Shown: positions 33,615 to 43,834, counted from the first letter of the stretch. The stretch: DNA of 64,000 nucleotides from an uncultured Oleiphilaceae bacterium (GCA_913060665.1 CAJXUY010000022.1:1-64000); one strand, 5' to 3'. Notes: generated by a model not told the origin, from the sequence alone. Numbers and translations: made by a program.

Positions 33615-34937
33615 TTAAGGGTTTAGTGCCTCTTGCATCGATTGTGATGCAACCTTCTCCAACCAGTTCAAGTCAACTGCTTTATGAGCTTCACAGATAA
33701 ACCAAGGTTCGCGAGAATCAGGTTCCAGCATAACGCCATTTTTTATCAGGTTATGAGCGAACGTGGTATAAAGGTCGCTGTTGGTTTTCTTCCAGTCACG
33801 ATAGTTATGGGGGACGTCATCGCCAAAATGTACACCAAACATCGCATTTGGGCCTGCGAATCGGTGTTCAATTCCGAATTGGGTGAATACTCTGCCCAGT
33901 ACCTTCTGAATATCTGCACCAATTTGATCGATGATACCTAATGCATCAGTCTCTTTCAGGATGGTTAGGGTCGCTTTTGCTGCGCTTAGGGCAACCATAT
34001 TGGCGGTGTAGGTGCCTCCATGAGTCACACCATCTGGACCGAATTTGATCATATCCATGACATCTGCTCGACCTCCAAAGGCTGCTACAGGGTAGCCGTT
34101 CCCCATCGCCTTGGCGTAGGTAGTTAGGTCTGCTTTGATTCCGTAAAGTTCTTGCACGCCACCTTTAGCAACTCGGAAGCCTGTTTTAACTTCATCCATA
34201 ATTAGAAGTGAACCGTTTTTATCACATATGTCTCGCAGCCTTTGCATATATTCCTGGGTGGATGAAATACTTCCACAGTTCCCCATAATCGGCTCGATTA
34301 CGATAGCCGCAATATCATTTCCGACCCTGTTAAACACCTCATCTAATGCATCGAAATCATTCAGTGGCACGGTTTCAAGGTGTTCGCGAGTATTTTCCGG
34401 AATGCCTGCTCCAAACGATATAATCTCGGGGGCTGGTTGGCTTTCACTATCCCAGTTGTCAACATCTGGTTTCCACATCATTTCGTCATATAGACCATGA
34501 AAGCCTCCTTCTACCACTACCACTTTATTGCGACCGGTAAACCCTCTTGCGGTACGTACTGCTCCAATCACCGCTTCGGTGCCTGAGTTGGCAAAACGCA
34601 TTTTTTCAATGTGGGGGCAGAGTGCTTTTACAAGGCTTACGACTTCTGAGTCGAGAGCGGTACTAAAGCCTGAGATAGTGCCGATTTCGGTGATCGCAGA
34701 GATAACCGCTTGATCAACCCGAGCGTCACGATAACCCAAAATAATAGGCCCATAGGCCAAACGAAAATCTACAAATACGTTGTCGTCACAATCGGTGATA
34801 GTGCCACCTTTCATGCTTTTGAGGAACACAGTATCTTGCTCGCCCCAGTAGCGGTAGGAGTCCGCAACACCCAGAGGCATATGTTTGTGAGCGTCATTAA
34901 GCAATGCCTTGCCTGTTGTTGTGGGCGAGTTGGTCAT
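33615..34937 (-). CDS. class III aminotransferase, glutamate-1-semialdehyde-aminomutase-like
   Basis: 440 residues from ATG 34937, which has AGAGGAAG before it; an in-frame start 24 codons upstream (35009) lacks support. PLP-binding lysine in TYAKAMGNGYPVAAFGG, with MDEVKTGFR and NSGTEAVIGAVRTARG. It resembles HemL in sequence but the context is choline metabolism: divergent from choline dehydrogenase across a BetI-type box. It is more likely a catabolic aminotransferase than the haem enzyme. The substrate is not evident. Confidence 0.85.
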   Translation of the reverse strand: MTNSPTTTGKALLNDAHKHMPLGVADSYRYWGEQDTVFLKSMKGGTITDCDDNVFVDFRLAYGPIILGYRDARVDQAVISAITEIGTISGFSTALDSEVVSLVKALCPHIEKMRFANSGTEAVIGAVRTARGFTGRNKVVVVEGGFHGLYDEMMWKPDVDNWDSESQPAPEIISFGAGIPENTREHLETVPLNDFDALDEVFNRVGNDIAAIVIEPIMGNCGSISSTQEYMQRLRDICDKNGSLLIMDEVKTGFRVAKGGVQELYGIKADLTTYAKAMGNGYPVAAFGGRADVMDMIKFGPDGVTHGGTYTANMVALSAAKATLTILKETDALGIIDQIGADIQKVLGRVFTQFGIEHRFAGPNAMFGVHFGDDVPHNYRDWKKTNSDLYTTFAHNLIKNGVMLEPDSREPWFICEAHKAVDLNWLEKVASQSMQEALNP

Positions 34938-35063
34938 AAAGCTGCTTCCTCTCTGGGGAAATAAATAGAAATAGCGAATTATAGGGTAGAAATTGAGGGG
35001 GCGATACACAAGATGGGTTGTCTAAAATTGCTACCGTCTTTGTTGGTAGCTAAACTAATATTA

Positions 35064-35077
35064 ATTGAACGTTCAAT
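35064..35077. promoter_or_regulatory. BetI-type operator
   Basis: ATTGAACGTTCAAT, a perfect 14-base palindrome, with flanks extending the symmetry to 18 of 20. It matches the kind of box bound by the choline-responsive repressor BetI and sits between the divergent aminotransferase and choline dehydrogenase genes. No betI gene is in the window near it. Confidence 0.7.
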
Positions 35078-35155
35078 CAATAAAAAATATATAGCCAAAT
35101 GCCGAAAGTTGGGGTCGAACCTATTCGAAAAAAACAGCTGATATACGGTGGGTGC

Positions 35156-36847
35156 ATGAAGCAGGAAAATAAGTTCGACTATATTATCGTTGGAGCCGGC
35201 TCCGCTGGTTGCGTGCTCGCCAACCGACTGACTGAAGACAAGAATGTAAGCGTACTTCTGCTAGAAACTGGTGGTAGTGACAAAAGCATTTTTATTCAGA
35301 TGCCTACTGCGCTTTCTATCCCCATGAATACTAAAAAATACAATTGGCAGTTTGAGTCAGCGCCAGAGCCTTATCTGAATAATCGTCGTATGCATTGTCC
35401 GCGCGGTAAGGTGTTGGGAGGTTCATCGTCAATTAATGGCATGGTTTACGTGAGAGGACACGCAAAAGATTTTGATGAATGGGAACGTCATGGCGCAGAA
35501 GGTTGGAGTTATGCCGATTGTCTACCCTATTTCAAAAAAGCAGAAACTTGGGCATTTGCATCGAAATCTGATGAAGAGAATACCTATCGAGGAAGTAGAG
35601 GGCCTCTTGCTGTTAATAACGGTAATCAGATGCAAAACCCGCTATACCAGACGTTTATTCGTGCGGGTGTGCAAGCAGGTTACATTCGTACTGAAGATTA
35701 TAACGGCAAGCAGCAAGAAGGCTTTGGGCCAATGCACATGACAGTTAAAGATGGCGTTCGCTGGTCTACCGCCAATGCTTATCTTAAACCCGCATTGGTG
35801 CGGCCTAATTTAACGGTTATCACTCATGCGCTGGTTGAAAGGATTCTGTTAGATGGTAAAAAAGCGGTAGGTGTTCAATACCAACATAAAAGCCAGCAAA
35901 AGATAAGCTTGGTCTCTAAAGAGGTTATCTTGTCTGCTGGTCCAATTGGTTCGCCCCATCTGCTACAATTATCAGGCATTGGGTCTAAAACAGTGTTGGA
36001 AAAAGTGGGGGTCGAGTTAACGCATGAACTGCCGGGGGTAGGTGAGAATTTACAGGATCACCTTGAGTTTTACTTTCAGTTCAGATGCAAGAAACCGGTC
36101 ACCTTAAACGGCAAGTTAGACTACTGGAGCAAGCTCTTAATCGGTGCTCGTTGGTTCTTTTTTAAAGACGGACTTGGTGCGACGAATCATTTTGAATCTT
36201 GTGGGTTTATTCGGTCAAGACCAGGGATAGAATGGCCTGACTTGCAGTATCACTTTTTACCTGCGGCCATGAGTTATGATGGTAATACCGCCTTTTCAGG
36301 GCATGGTTTTCAGGTTCATATTGGGCATAATAAGCCCAAAAGCCGTGGAACAGTGATGATCAAAAGTGCTGATCCACGTCGGAGTCCGGAGATAACGTTT
36401 AATTATTTGGCGCATGAAGTAGACCGTGAAGGTTTTCGTGACTGCGTGAAATTAACCAGGGAGATTATTAATCAACCCGCATTCGATGAATATCGAGGTA
36501 GTGAGATACAGCCGGGTGAGCAGGTCGTAACGGATGCACAGATTGATGATTTTATTCGTAATAGTGCAGAGAGCGCCTATCACCCCAGTTGTTCGTGCAA
36601 AATGGGGATGGATGAAATGGCGGTTGTTGACCCTCAAACTCGGGTGCGTGGCATTGCACAGCTGCGAGTGGTGGATTCTTCTATATTCCCGACTATTACG
36701 AATGGTAATTTGAACGCTCCTACTATTATGGTGGCAGAGCGTGCGGCAGACCTTATTAAAGGTGCGCAATTACTCGAACCCATTAGTGCTGATGTCGGAA
36801 TGGATGACGACTGGGAAACAAAACAAAGAAGTAACGAATATAACTAA
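35156..36847 (+). CDS. betA: choline dehydrogenase, GMC family
   Basis: 563 residues from ATG 35156 (GGTGGG before it); an upstream in-frame ATG at 35099 adds 19 residues not seen in the family. FAD motif [19 protein letters not shown]-like near the start, GMC signature [19 protein letters not shown], catalytic region [10 protein letters not shown] and the C-terminal [13 protein letters not shown]. Oxidises choline to betaine aldehyde at the membrane. Upstream of the choline ABC transporter genes, and under the BetI-type box. A close alcohol-dehydrogenase GMC relative cannot be excluded, but the context favours choline. Confidence 0.85.
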   Translation: MKQENKFDYIIVGAGSAGCVLANRLTEDKNVSVLLLETGGSDKSIFIQMPTALSIPMNTKKYNWQFESAPEPYLNNRRMHCPRGKVLGGSSSINGMVYVRGHAKDFDEWERHGAEGWSYADCLPYFKKAETWAFASKSDEENTYRGSRGPLAVNNGNQMQNPLYQTFIRAGVQAGYIRTEDYNGKQQEGFGPMHMTVKDGVRWSTANAYLKPALVRPNLTVITHALVERILLDGKKAVGVQYQHKSQQKISLVSKEVILSAGPIGSPHLLQLSGIGSKTVLEKVGVELTHELPGVGENLQDHLEFYFQFRCKKPVTLNGKLDYWSKLLIGARWFFFKDGLGATNHFESCGFIRSRPGIEWPDLQYHFLPAAMSYDGNTAFSGHGFQVHIGHNKPKSRGTVMIKSADPRRSPEITFNYLAHEVDREGFRDCVKLTREIINQPAFDEYRGSEIQPGEQVVTDAQIDDFIRNSAESAYHPSCSCKMGMDEMAVVDPQTRVRGIAQLRVVDSSIFPTITNGNLNAPTIMVAERAADLIKGAQLLEPISADVGMDDDWETKQRSNEYN

Positions 36848-36871
36848 AATACTCAGAGAGTAGAAAAAGAC

Positions 36872-37834
36872 ATGAACAAACTCAGTAAACTTGTATCTAT
36901 GAAGCGAGTGCTATCTGCTATTGCGATAACACCCTTGTTGTTACAGCCCGTGTCATTGCAGGCGAGGCAGTGTGATACCGTCTATTTTTCCGATGTCGGA
37001 TGGACTGATATTACCGCGACAACAGCTACTGCCTCAGTCGTGCTAGAGGGGATGGGTTATAAAACCAAGACCCAACTACTCTCGGTACCGGTTACTTATA
37101 AGTCGCTTGAAAATAACGATATTGATGTGTTTTTGGGTAACTGGATGCCAACCATGGAAGGCGACATTAAAGCCTACCGTGAGAGAGGAACCGTTGAAAC
37201 TATCCATAAAAATCTAGACGGCGCCAAGTACACCTTAGCTGTGCCTAAGTATGTCTATGACGCGGGTGTTAAATCATTTGCGGATATCGCAAAATTTGCA
37301 GATAAATTCGAAAACAAAATTTACGGTATAGAACCAGGTAATGATGGTAACCGCTTAATTCAGGGTATGATTGATCAAGACGTGTTTGGCCTAAAAGGGT
37401 TTAGTGTTGTGGAGTCTAGTGAAGCGGGCATGCTCTCGCAGGTTAAACGTAAAAAACACCGTGATCAGTGGATCGTATTCTTAGGGTGGGAGCCGCACCC
37501 AATGAACGCAAATTTTGAGCTAATGTACCTCGAAGGTGGCGATGACTTTTTTGGTCCAAACTTGGGTGGTGCGACCGTGCATACCAATGTTCGAAAGGGC
37601 TATGTTGAAGAGTGCGGTAATGTTGGTAAGTTACTAACTAATCTAACCTTCACGTTGCAGATGGAAAACGAAGTTATGTCGGCAATATTAGATGAAGGTA
37701 AAAAGCCAAATGCAGCTGCAACAGCATGGTTGAAGGCTAACCCTCAAGTTCTTGATCAGTGGTTGTCAGGCGTTACAACACTTGACGGAAAGCCTGCTCT
37801 TGCCGCGGTTAAAACTGCGCTAGGTTTAAATTAA
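36872..37834 (+). CDS. choX: choline ABC transporter substrate-binding protein
   Basis: 320 residues with a signal peptide ending near residue 33 (LQA). The mature part follows the ChoX/OpuAC fold: CDTVYFSDVGWTDITATTA, NWMPTMEG, and WEPHPMNANFELMYLEGG. The aromatic residues spaced along it fit a quaternary-amine cage. It lies 24 bases after betA. A terminator hairpin follows before the permease gene. Confidence 0.92.
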   Translation: MNKLSKLVSMKRVLSAIAITPLLLQPVSLQARQCDTVYFSDVGWTDITATTATASVVLEGMGYKTKTQLLSVPVTYKSLENNDIDVFLGNWMPTMEGDIKAYRERGTVETIHKNLDGAKYTLAVPKYVYDAGVKSFADIAKFADKFENKIYGIEPGNDGNRLIQGMIDQDVFGLKGFSVVESSEAGMLSQVKRKKHRDQWIVFLGWEPHPMNANFELMYLEGGDDFFGPNLGGATVHTNVRKGYVEECGNVGKLLTNLTFTLQMENEVMSAILDEGKKPNAAATAWLKANPQVLDQWLSGVTTLDGKPALAAVKTALGLN

Positions 37835-37852
37835 CAAGACCTGCCCTTAAGA

Positions 37853-37899
37853 AAGCCCCGACAGTTCCAAATCTAACGAGTTGTCGGGGCTTGTTTTTT
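37853..37899 (+). terminator. terminator hairpin between choX and choW
   Basis: AAGCCCCGACA and TGTCGGGGCTT pair perfectly (11 bases) across an 18-base loop, then GTTTTTT. It lies inside the operon, 18 bases after the choX stop, and would let the binding protein be made in excess over permease and ATPase. Confidence 0.85.
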
Positions 37900-37920
37900 A
37901 CCCATGCAATGCGAACAATT

Positions 37921-38754
37921 ATGAGCTGGATTACTGAGAACAAGGTCCCCATTGGTGACTGGGCCGAAGACTTGATAGATGGCTTGATTGAGCATAGTGG
38001 CGAGTTTTTTGACTACGTTGCGATGTCGTTGGAGTTCTTAATTCAAGGCTTGATAAATGCACTGTTAAGCCTTCACCCTGTCGTTTTTATGTTATTGGTC
38101 GCAGCGCTTTCGGTCTGGCGGCAACGGCATTGGGGAACTGCATTGTTTTGTGGCTTGTCACTCATGCTAATCTGGAATTTGGGCTACTGGCAACAAGCCG
38201 TTGAAACCTTGTCGCTGGTATTGTTTGCAACAGGTTCATGCGTCTTGATTGGTGTGCCTGTTGGTATTGCGGCAGCGCACCGTCCGATGCTATACCGTTT
38301 TTTACGTCCAGTACTCGACTTAATGCAAACCATTCCAACATTTGTCTACCTAATACCGACGCTGACATTGTTTGGATTAGGCGTTGTGCCAGGGCTAATC
38401 TCTACTATTGTATTTGCAATTGCAGCGCCTATTAGGCTGACTTATCTGGGGATATCGGAAGTTCCTCCAGAGTTGCTGGAAGCAGGTAAGGCATTCGGCT
38501 GCACCAATAGAAATTTATTGGTAAAAGTTGAAATACCCGCCGCAATGTCGAGTATTCGAGCCGGAATTACTCAATGCATAATGTTGTCTCTATCGATGGT
38601 GGTTATTGCTGCGTTGGTAGGTGCGGATGGCCTCGGAAAGCCCGTTGTTCGAGCGCTGAATACGGTCGATATAGCCATGGGGTTTGAAGCCGGATTAGCG
38701 ATTGTGCTGGTTGCCATCATGTTAGACCGTTTATCTAAGAGTAGATATCAGTGA
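37921..38754 (+). CDS. choW: choline ABC transporter permease
   Basis: 277 residues from ATG 37921. The longer ORF would start at 37891, inside the terminator hairpin, so it is rejected. Several membrane helices and the ABC permease loop EAGKAFGCTNRNLLVKVEIP in the C-terminal half. It overlaps choV by 4 bases. No strong ribosome site is visible; the ATG at 37909 is an alternative. Confidence 0.88.
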   Translation: MSWITENKVPIGDWAEDLIDGLIEHSGEFFDYVAMSLEFLIQGLINALLSLHPVVFMLLVAALSVWRQRHWGTALFCGLSLMLIWNLGYWQQAVETLSLVLFATGSCVLIGVPVGIAAAHRPMLYRFLRPVLDLMQTIPTFVYLIPTLTLFGLGVVPGLISTIVFAIAAPIRLTYLGISEVPPELLEAGKAFGCTNRNLLVKVEIPAAMSSIRAGITQCIMLSLSMVVIAALVGADGLGKPVVRALNTVDIAMGFEAGLAIVLVAIMLDRLSKSRYQ

Positions 38755-39929
38755 TTGAATTTAAAGATGTTGATGTGGTATTTGGTAAAAATCCAGAGCG
38801 CGCTATACCACTACTCGATAAGGGAATGAGTCGCAGCGATATTCTTGATAAAACGGGGTTAACGGCAGGGGTTCGTAATGCTAGTTTATCGGTAGCGAAG
38901 GGTGAGATATGTGTGCTGATGGGTTTATCGGGTTCGGGTAAGTCAAGCTTATTGAGAACGGCTAATGGGTTGAACCCTATTACTCGAGGAGAGGTACTTT
39001 TAGAGACCGATCAGGGGATGCAGAGCTTTTTAGCGTTATCTGAAGCTGAAAAACGAAAAGTGCGTATGGAACGCATCACCATGGTATTTCAGAAATTTGC
39101 GCTAATGCCTTGGTTAACTGTTGCCCAAAATGTAGCGTTTGGGTTAGAGCAAAAAGGGTTAGAGAAAAAACATATTCGTGACCGTGTGATGCATCAGTTG
39201 GATTTAGTTGGCTTAACGCAATGGGCAAAAATGCGTCCGTCAGAGTTATCGGGCGGCATGCAGCAGCGCGTGGGGCTAGCCCGGGCGCTTGCGATGGAAA
39301 CCGATATTATTTTAATGGATGAGCCTTTTTCAGCGTTAGATCCACTGATTCGAAATCAGTTACAAGATGAGTTATTGCGGTTACAGCAGCAACTTCAGAA
39401 GACGGTTGTATTTGTAAGTCACGATCTGGATGAGGCGTTAAAGCTTGGTAACCATATTGCCATCATGAAAGATGGTGAAATTGTTCAACATGACACACCG
39501 GAAAATATCGTTCTTAATCCCGCAGATGATTATGTCCGGAACTTTGTTGCTCATACTAACCCGGTTGAAGTAGTTAAAGCCAACGCGTTACTCCGGCCGT
39601 TAGGAGAGCTTCCTATGGTAAATGATGAATACTGCCTGAGTCGACGTCATGATTATTGGTTGAAGCCGGGTGAGACCCCTTTGAGTTGCCGGGTACGTTA
39701 TGGCAGTCAAGAGCATGCTTTTCAGCAATGGTCGCCAGGTCAGACGGTTGAAACGTTATTAAAGCAGCCTTCATTAGTAAACACCAATACGTTGATGAAG
39801 GATGTAATGGAGATTCGCTATCATACGGGTCATGGTATGCTGGTGGTTGATCAGGATAGTGTAGTAGGTTACATCGGAGATAAAGATATCTATCACGCAA
39901 TGTTAGGGAAGCTGTTTGAAGAAGATTAA
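38751..39929 (+). CDS. choV: choline ABC transporter ATP-binding protein
   Basis: 392 residues. Walker A LMGLSGSGKSSLLRTANGL, signature LSGGMQQRVGLARAL, Walker B IILMDEPFSALDP and H-loop SHDLDEA. The C-terminal 120 residues resemble a CBS-type regulatory region found in ProV/ChoV subunits, which sense ionic strength. It completes the uptake system feeding choline dehydrogenase. Confidence 0.93.
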   Translation: MIEFKDVDVVFGKNPERAIPLLDKGMSRSDILDKTGLTAGVRNASLSVAKGEICVLMGLSGSGKSSLLRTANGLNPITRGEVLLETDQGMQSFLALSEAEKRKVRMERITMVFQKFALMPWLTVAQNVAFGLEQKGLEKKHIRDRVMHQLDLVGLTQWAKMRPSELSGGMQQRVGLARALAMETDIILMDEPFSALDPLIRNQLQDELLRLQQQLQKTVVFVSHDLDEALKLGNHIAIMKDGEIVQHDTPENIVLNPADDYVRNFVAHTNPVEVVKANALLRPLGELPMVNDEYCLSRRHDYWLKPGETPLSCRVRYGSQEHAFQQWSPGQTVETLLKQPSLVNTNTLMKDVMEIRYHTGHGMLVVDQDSVVGYIGDKDIYHAMLGKLFEED

Positions 39930-39950
39930 AATCTATGGAGTGTTTCTGAG

Positions 39951-40147
39951 ATGGACCAGGCGAAAAAGAAAATAGCCGTGATAGGAAGTGGCATAGCAGG
40001 CCTAAGTGCTGCTTGGTTATTGGGTAGGGAGCACGTGTAACCTTATTCGAACGACACGAAAACCCAGGCATGGGAGCGTTCAATCTCAGCTATAAAGATG
40101 GAAAAATAGAGGAGCGGCTTGACTGTGAAGTACCTTGGAAGAGGTAA
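39951..40147 (+). pseudogene. remnant of FAD/NAD-dependent oxidoreductase
   Basis: From ATG 39951 the frame reads MDQAKKKIAVIGSGIAGLSA, an FAD-binding start, up to a stop in GREHV. A one-base shift near 40028-40035 restores VTLFERHENPGMGAFNLSY before a stop at 40145. The family is about 400 residues, so only the first 65 codons remain. The gene has been frameshifted and truncated. It lies 21 bases after choV. Confidence 0.75.
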
Positions 40148-40341
40148 GAGACAAATCGATAGGTGAAGGGATTCAAAAGGATTAGGTCAAGATATGATCA
40201 GTTTGTAGCGTTATCTGGTCAAAAGTCATAATATATATACACCTTTTTGCTATTATAAAAAGGTCAGGCACATTTAAATTATTGCTTACTTTAAGTTAAT
40301 AAAATGGGAATGCTTAGATGATCTGTAGGGTGTGGGTCAGT

Positions 40342-41052
40342 ATGAGGAAGTTGTTAGTTGCTATTTTAGGCGCCTCATTTGTTCTGGCTCCAGCATTGGC
40401 GTTCTCTTCTGCAGGCATTAAAAAGATAGTTCATGCCGACGGACGTATAGAGTACACCAATGTTAAGAATAGCGGTGCAAAAGTTATTAGCTCTCAGAAA
40501 AGGCCGTCGCTCGGCAAAATATTCAAATTCCGTCATGATGATGGTGTTGTTACCTATTCTGACACGGCTCCCGAGAAGGGCATTGCCCACGAGGTTTATA
40601 AGGTGGCCTGTTTTGCTTGTAGCTCTCACTCAACCGTAAACTGGCATACAACAAAGCTATTTAAATCAAAATATTCTGATCAAATTCATCAAACAGCGAC
40701 ACGGTATAACGTTGACCCGGCATTAATTAAGGCTGTGATTCATGCAGAGTCTGCGTTCAATGATAAAGCTAAATCAAGCCAAGGAGCGATGGGGCTTATG
40801 CAGCTGATGCCTGCAACGGCGAAAGAACTTGGAGTTGATAATGCTTTCAATAGCAAGATGAATATTGACGGCGGAACGAAATACCTTGCCCAGCTACTTC
40901 ATAGGTTTGATGGCAATATCGAATTGGCTTCAGCGGCTTATAATGCGGGGCCAAACGCAGTGAAAAAGTATGGTGGTATTCCTCCGTACCGTGAAACTCA
41001 AAACTATGTAGAGAGAGTGGGCATTCTTCATTCTCGATATCAAAAGTTGTAG
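40342..41052 (+). CDS. lytic transglycosylase, SLT family, with DUF4124-like N-terminus
   Basis: 236 residues from ATG 40342 (an in-frame ATG at 40318 is less likely since MRKLLVAILGASFVLAPALA is a clean signal peptide). Two DUF4124-like repeats (GRIEYTNV and GVVTYSDT) precede a transglycosylase domain: catalytic E in AVIHAESAFNDKA, then GAMGLMQLMPATAKELGV and AAYNAGPNAVKKYGG. Cleaves peptidoglycan glycan chains in the periplasm. Confidence 0.93.
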   Translation: MRKLLVAILGASFVLAPALAFSSAGIKKIVHADGRIEYTNVKNSGAKVISSQKRPSLGKIFKFRHDDGVVTYSDTAPEKGIAHEVYKVACFACSSHSTVNWHTTKLFKSKYSDQIHQTATRYNVDPALIKAVIHAESAFNDKAKSSQGAMGLMQLMPATAKELGVDNAFNSKMNIDGGTKYLAQLLHRFDGNIELASAAYNAGPNAVKKYGGIPPYRETQNYVERVGILHSRYQKL

Positions 41053-41098
41053 TTTAAGCGATACAAGTCTACTCCGATCCTAGCTTTCCGGGGTCGGC

Positions 41099-41115
41099 GT
41101 CAGAGGCTGACTTTT
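41099..41115 (+). terminator. weak terminator after the transglycosylase gene
   Basis: GTCAG pairs with CTGAC around AGG and is followed by TTTT, preceded by a second small hairpin (CCGATCC/GGGTCGG). It sits in the interval between the transglycosylase and the convergent MATE gene. Confidence 0.4.
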
Positions 41116-41335
41116 AGCGGAAGAGTCAATACGGGAAAAACTAGAGAGAGTTAACTCATGCTCTGGATTGTTAGCGGTCATTATTTGCAGAAGTGCGAAT
41201 GGCCAGCTTTCGACCTAAAGCTTGCCTTTTTCGATATTTAGTAGTCTGCGCTTAATGAGCTTTAGGGTGACGTATAGGAAAGTATCGATACCGATAGGAA
41301 TAGGGTTAATACGATACTATTCTGGGTTACTGAAG

Positions 41336-42685
41336 TTATTGACTTCTGGCTAAAACGCAATTTTCAAGTGTGTTATTTAGTGACAGTGTCTTTGTTTTTT
41401 TTTTGTAAATAGTCCAGCTTAGGAAACCAGCGAGAAAGTTTCCTGTCATCGCGCCTATAAATAAGCCGGATGGTCCGCCAAGCTCAGACCCGATCCAGAG
41501 CAAAGGAAGGTAGCAAGCAAATAATCGAACGATTGAAATTATCAAAGAGGTTCGAGGCGTGCCGAGTGCACTACAAACCGAGACCATAATCATGCACACC
41601 CCCAGTGCCCCGAAACTCAATGGTAGGAACCATAAGTAGCTACTCAAAATATCCATAATATCCCTATCGTCGGTAAAAAGACCTCCGATCATGGATGAGA
41701 ACGTTATTAATAGAAGCGACACCACTAATTGCCACACAAGTACAAAGATAACACTCGCCTTAACAAGTTGGTGAATCTGGTCAAAACTGTTACTTCCGCG
41801 TAGCCTTCCAACAATAGGCGGCATAGCCATTGTTAATGCTAGAACGATAATAATTGAGAATAGTTCTAAGCGACTTCCGAGCCCCCATGCCGCAACAGCT
41901 AAGTCACCATGCGAAGATATAACGATTGTTGCTAGCATGGCTGATAAGGGGGGGATAAATTGACTGAGCATGGATGGCGTCAAAAATGAGAAGATTCGAT
42001 TAAAACCATCGATTACTTGTTCTTGTTGTGTGGGTAGCGATAGAAACTCACGTTTTATCATCTGATAATAAAGTATCAGGCAGCCAATTCCAAAGGCAGC
42101 GCAGCTCGCCCATGCAGCACCAGCCAAGCCCATATCGAGAGCGAATATAAAGACAGGATCTAGGATGATATTGATGAGGCTTGTCAGGATCATGAGTAGG
42201 CCTGGTAGTAAGGTCTCTCCATATGCTCTGAAGATGCTATACCCAAAATAAAGCATGGCACCTAACCAACAACTTACTAGCCATGGCATCCAATATTCAT
42301 GAATAAGCGGAAGAATTTCTGGTTGAGCGCCTAACATCAACACAATGCTGTCTTGAACGGACCAGATAATAAAACATAGCGCTAATATAAGAATAAAGCC
42401 GGTTATGATCACCAAACTCGCCAATTGTTTGGCATTTTGTTTATTCTGAGCACCAAGGGTTATGGATATCACGCTCGTTGTCGCAATACCCAAACCAACC
42501 TGTACACCAATAATAAGTTGATATATTGGGGGGGTAAATCCAATGGCTGTTAACTGTGACGGGCCTAGTTGACCAATAAAAGCACTGTCTACCAAGTGAC
42601 AACTCATGATGGCCAGCAATCCTGCCAACATGGGTAAGGTCATTTGAAATAACTGCTTATTGAGAGGCGTACTTAGCGTATTCAT
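41336..42685 (-). CDS. MATE-family efflux transporter
   Basis: 449 residues, twelve hydrophobic segments. The MATE pattern is visible: LPMLAGLLAIMSCHLVDSAFIGQLG at the start and repeated in the second half with SRLELFSIIIVLALT. Na+ or H+ coupled export of cationic drugs. Monocistronic, 57 bases from the quinone reductase stop on the same strand. Confidence 0.9.
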   Translation of the reverse strand: MNTLSTPLNKQLFQMTLPMLAGLLAIMSCHLVDSAFIGQLGPSQLTAIGFTPPIYQLIIGVQVGLGIATTSVISITLGAQNKQNAKQLASLVIITGFILILALCFIIWSVQDSIVLMLGAQPEILPLIHEYWMPWLVSCWLGAMLYFGYSIFRAYGETLLPGLLMILTSLINIILDPVFIFALDMGLAGAAWASCAAFGIGCLILYYQMIKREFLSLPTQQEQVIDGFNRIFSFLTPSMLSQFIPPLSAMLATIVISSHGDLAVAAWGLGSRLELFSIIIVLALTMAMPPIVGRLRGSNSFDQIHQLVKASVIFVLVWQLVVSLLLITFSSMIGGLFTDDRDIMDILSSYLWFLPLSFGALGVCMIMVSVCSALGTPRTSLIISIVRLFACYLPLLWIGSELGGPSGLFIGAMTGNFLAGFLSWTIYKKKTKTLSLNNTLENCVLARSQ

Positions 42686-42742
42686 CGTATGCCTCAGCGC
42701 GTAGATTAATTAACAAAAAAGTCTGTACTTTCTAATTTTTAA

Positions 42743-43732
42743 TTAAATATCTACGACAACCTTACCCATTGCTTGACCGCTAGAAAGACGATCATGCGCT
42801 TTACCTACGTCTTCAAGTGAGAAGGTTTGTTTGTCTAGCACGGGGCGAAGTGAACCTGCTTCGGCAATATCGGTCAATTGCTGAAGAATCTTTCCATGTG
42901 CCGCGCGATCATGATTATGGAGCATTGGAATTAGCATGAACACAACGTGTAAAGATAGCCCTTTGAAGTGTGCCGTGGTTAAATCTAACTCAACCATTGA
43001 AACAGTCGAGGCTATCTGACCATTTAATGCCGCGGCCTCAAAAGAGTTTGCCATATTGGCACCGCCTACTGAGTCAAAGACAACATCAAAGCCTTTGTCG
43101 TCGGTGTGGTTGTGAACATAATCAGAAACAGTCTCTGTTTTATAGTTGATACCTGTTGCACCAAGCTCCTGAATCAAATCAATTTGTTGCTCGCCCCCGC
43201 CTGTTGCATAAACCTCAGCACCAAAGTATCGTGCTAATTGCAAGGCGATATGGCCTACGCCCCCTGAGCCACCATGTACGAGCACCTTCTGACCCTTGCG
43301 TACTAGTGCGCGCTTAAGTCCTTCGAAAGCAGTAATGCCGACCAACGGAATAGCAGCAGCTTCGCGCATCGTTAAATTTTTAGGCTTGCGGGCAATCAAT
43401 TGCGCATCGGCCGTCATGTATTCAGCTAGAGCACCCTGAAGATCGGCCAAGCCGCCCGCACAGCCATAGACCTCGTCGCCTTCAACAAACTGAGTGACAC
43501 CCTCACCAACAGCGGTCACAGTACCGGAAAAATCCATGCCTAGTACGCCTGGTAGTGCAGGTGATAATGGCGCTAAATCCTCGCCCATTTGGCGAATCAT
43601 CGTGTCAACGGTGTTAATACTGGATGCAGCTACTTTGACTAAAACATGTCCGGCCTTTAAATCAGGCATGGGAATATCTGATGGCTCGAACACATCGGAA
43701 CTACCAAATTCTTTGATTATCATTGCTTTCAT
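42743..43732 (-). CDS. quinone-oxidoreductase-type medium-chain dehydrogenase
   Basis: 329 residues. NADPH motif VHGGSGGVGHIALQLARYFGA (first 20 shown here as GGSGGVGHIALQLARYFGA), GVLGMDFSGTVTAVGEGV near 63-80. The zinc ligands of alcohol dehydrogenases are absent, so it is in the zeta-crystallin/quinone reductase group. Divergent from a LysR regulator that probably controls it. Confidence 0.88.
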   Translation of the reverse strand: MKAMIIKEFGSSDVFEPSDIPMPDLKAGHVLVKVAASSINTVDTMIRQMGEDLAPLSPALPGVLGMDFSGTVTAVGEGVTQFVEGDEVYGCAGGLADLQGALAEYMTADAQLIARKPKNLTMREAAAIPLVGITAFEGLKRALVRKGQKVLVHGGSGGVGHIALQLARYFGAEVYATGGGEQQIDLIQELGATGINYKTETVSDYVHNHTDDKGFDVVFDSVGGANMANSFEAAALNGQIASTVSMVELDLTTAHFKGLSLHVVFMLIPMLHNHDRAAHGKILQQLTDIAEAGSLRPVLDKQTFSLEDVGKAHDRLSSGQAMGKVVVDI

Positions 43733-43778
43733 AAAAGTAGCCTCTATTTGATTTAGTCACTCATTTTATTTAAGATTG

Positions 43779-43834
43779 AATTGATTGATAATACCTGCAT
43801 AAATTAAATCACTTTATAGAATTAATTGATAATA
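43779..43834 (+). promoter_or_regulatory. direct repeats in lysR-quinone reductase promoter
   Basis: AATTGATTGATAATA at 43779-43793 and AATTAATTGATAATA at 43820-43834 differ at one base and are 41 bases apart, about four helical turns. Likely LysR binding sites or overlapping promoter elements. Confidence 0.45.

Noticed and set aside
35099-35155. Possible tRNA 3' end (GGGGTCGAACC) or an extended choline dehydrogenase start
   Set aside because: No cloverleaf can be drawn around it, and the extra residues do not fit the family start.
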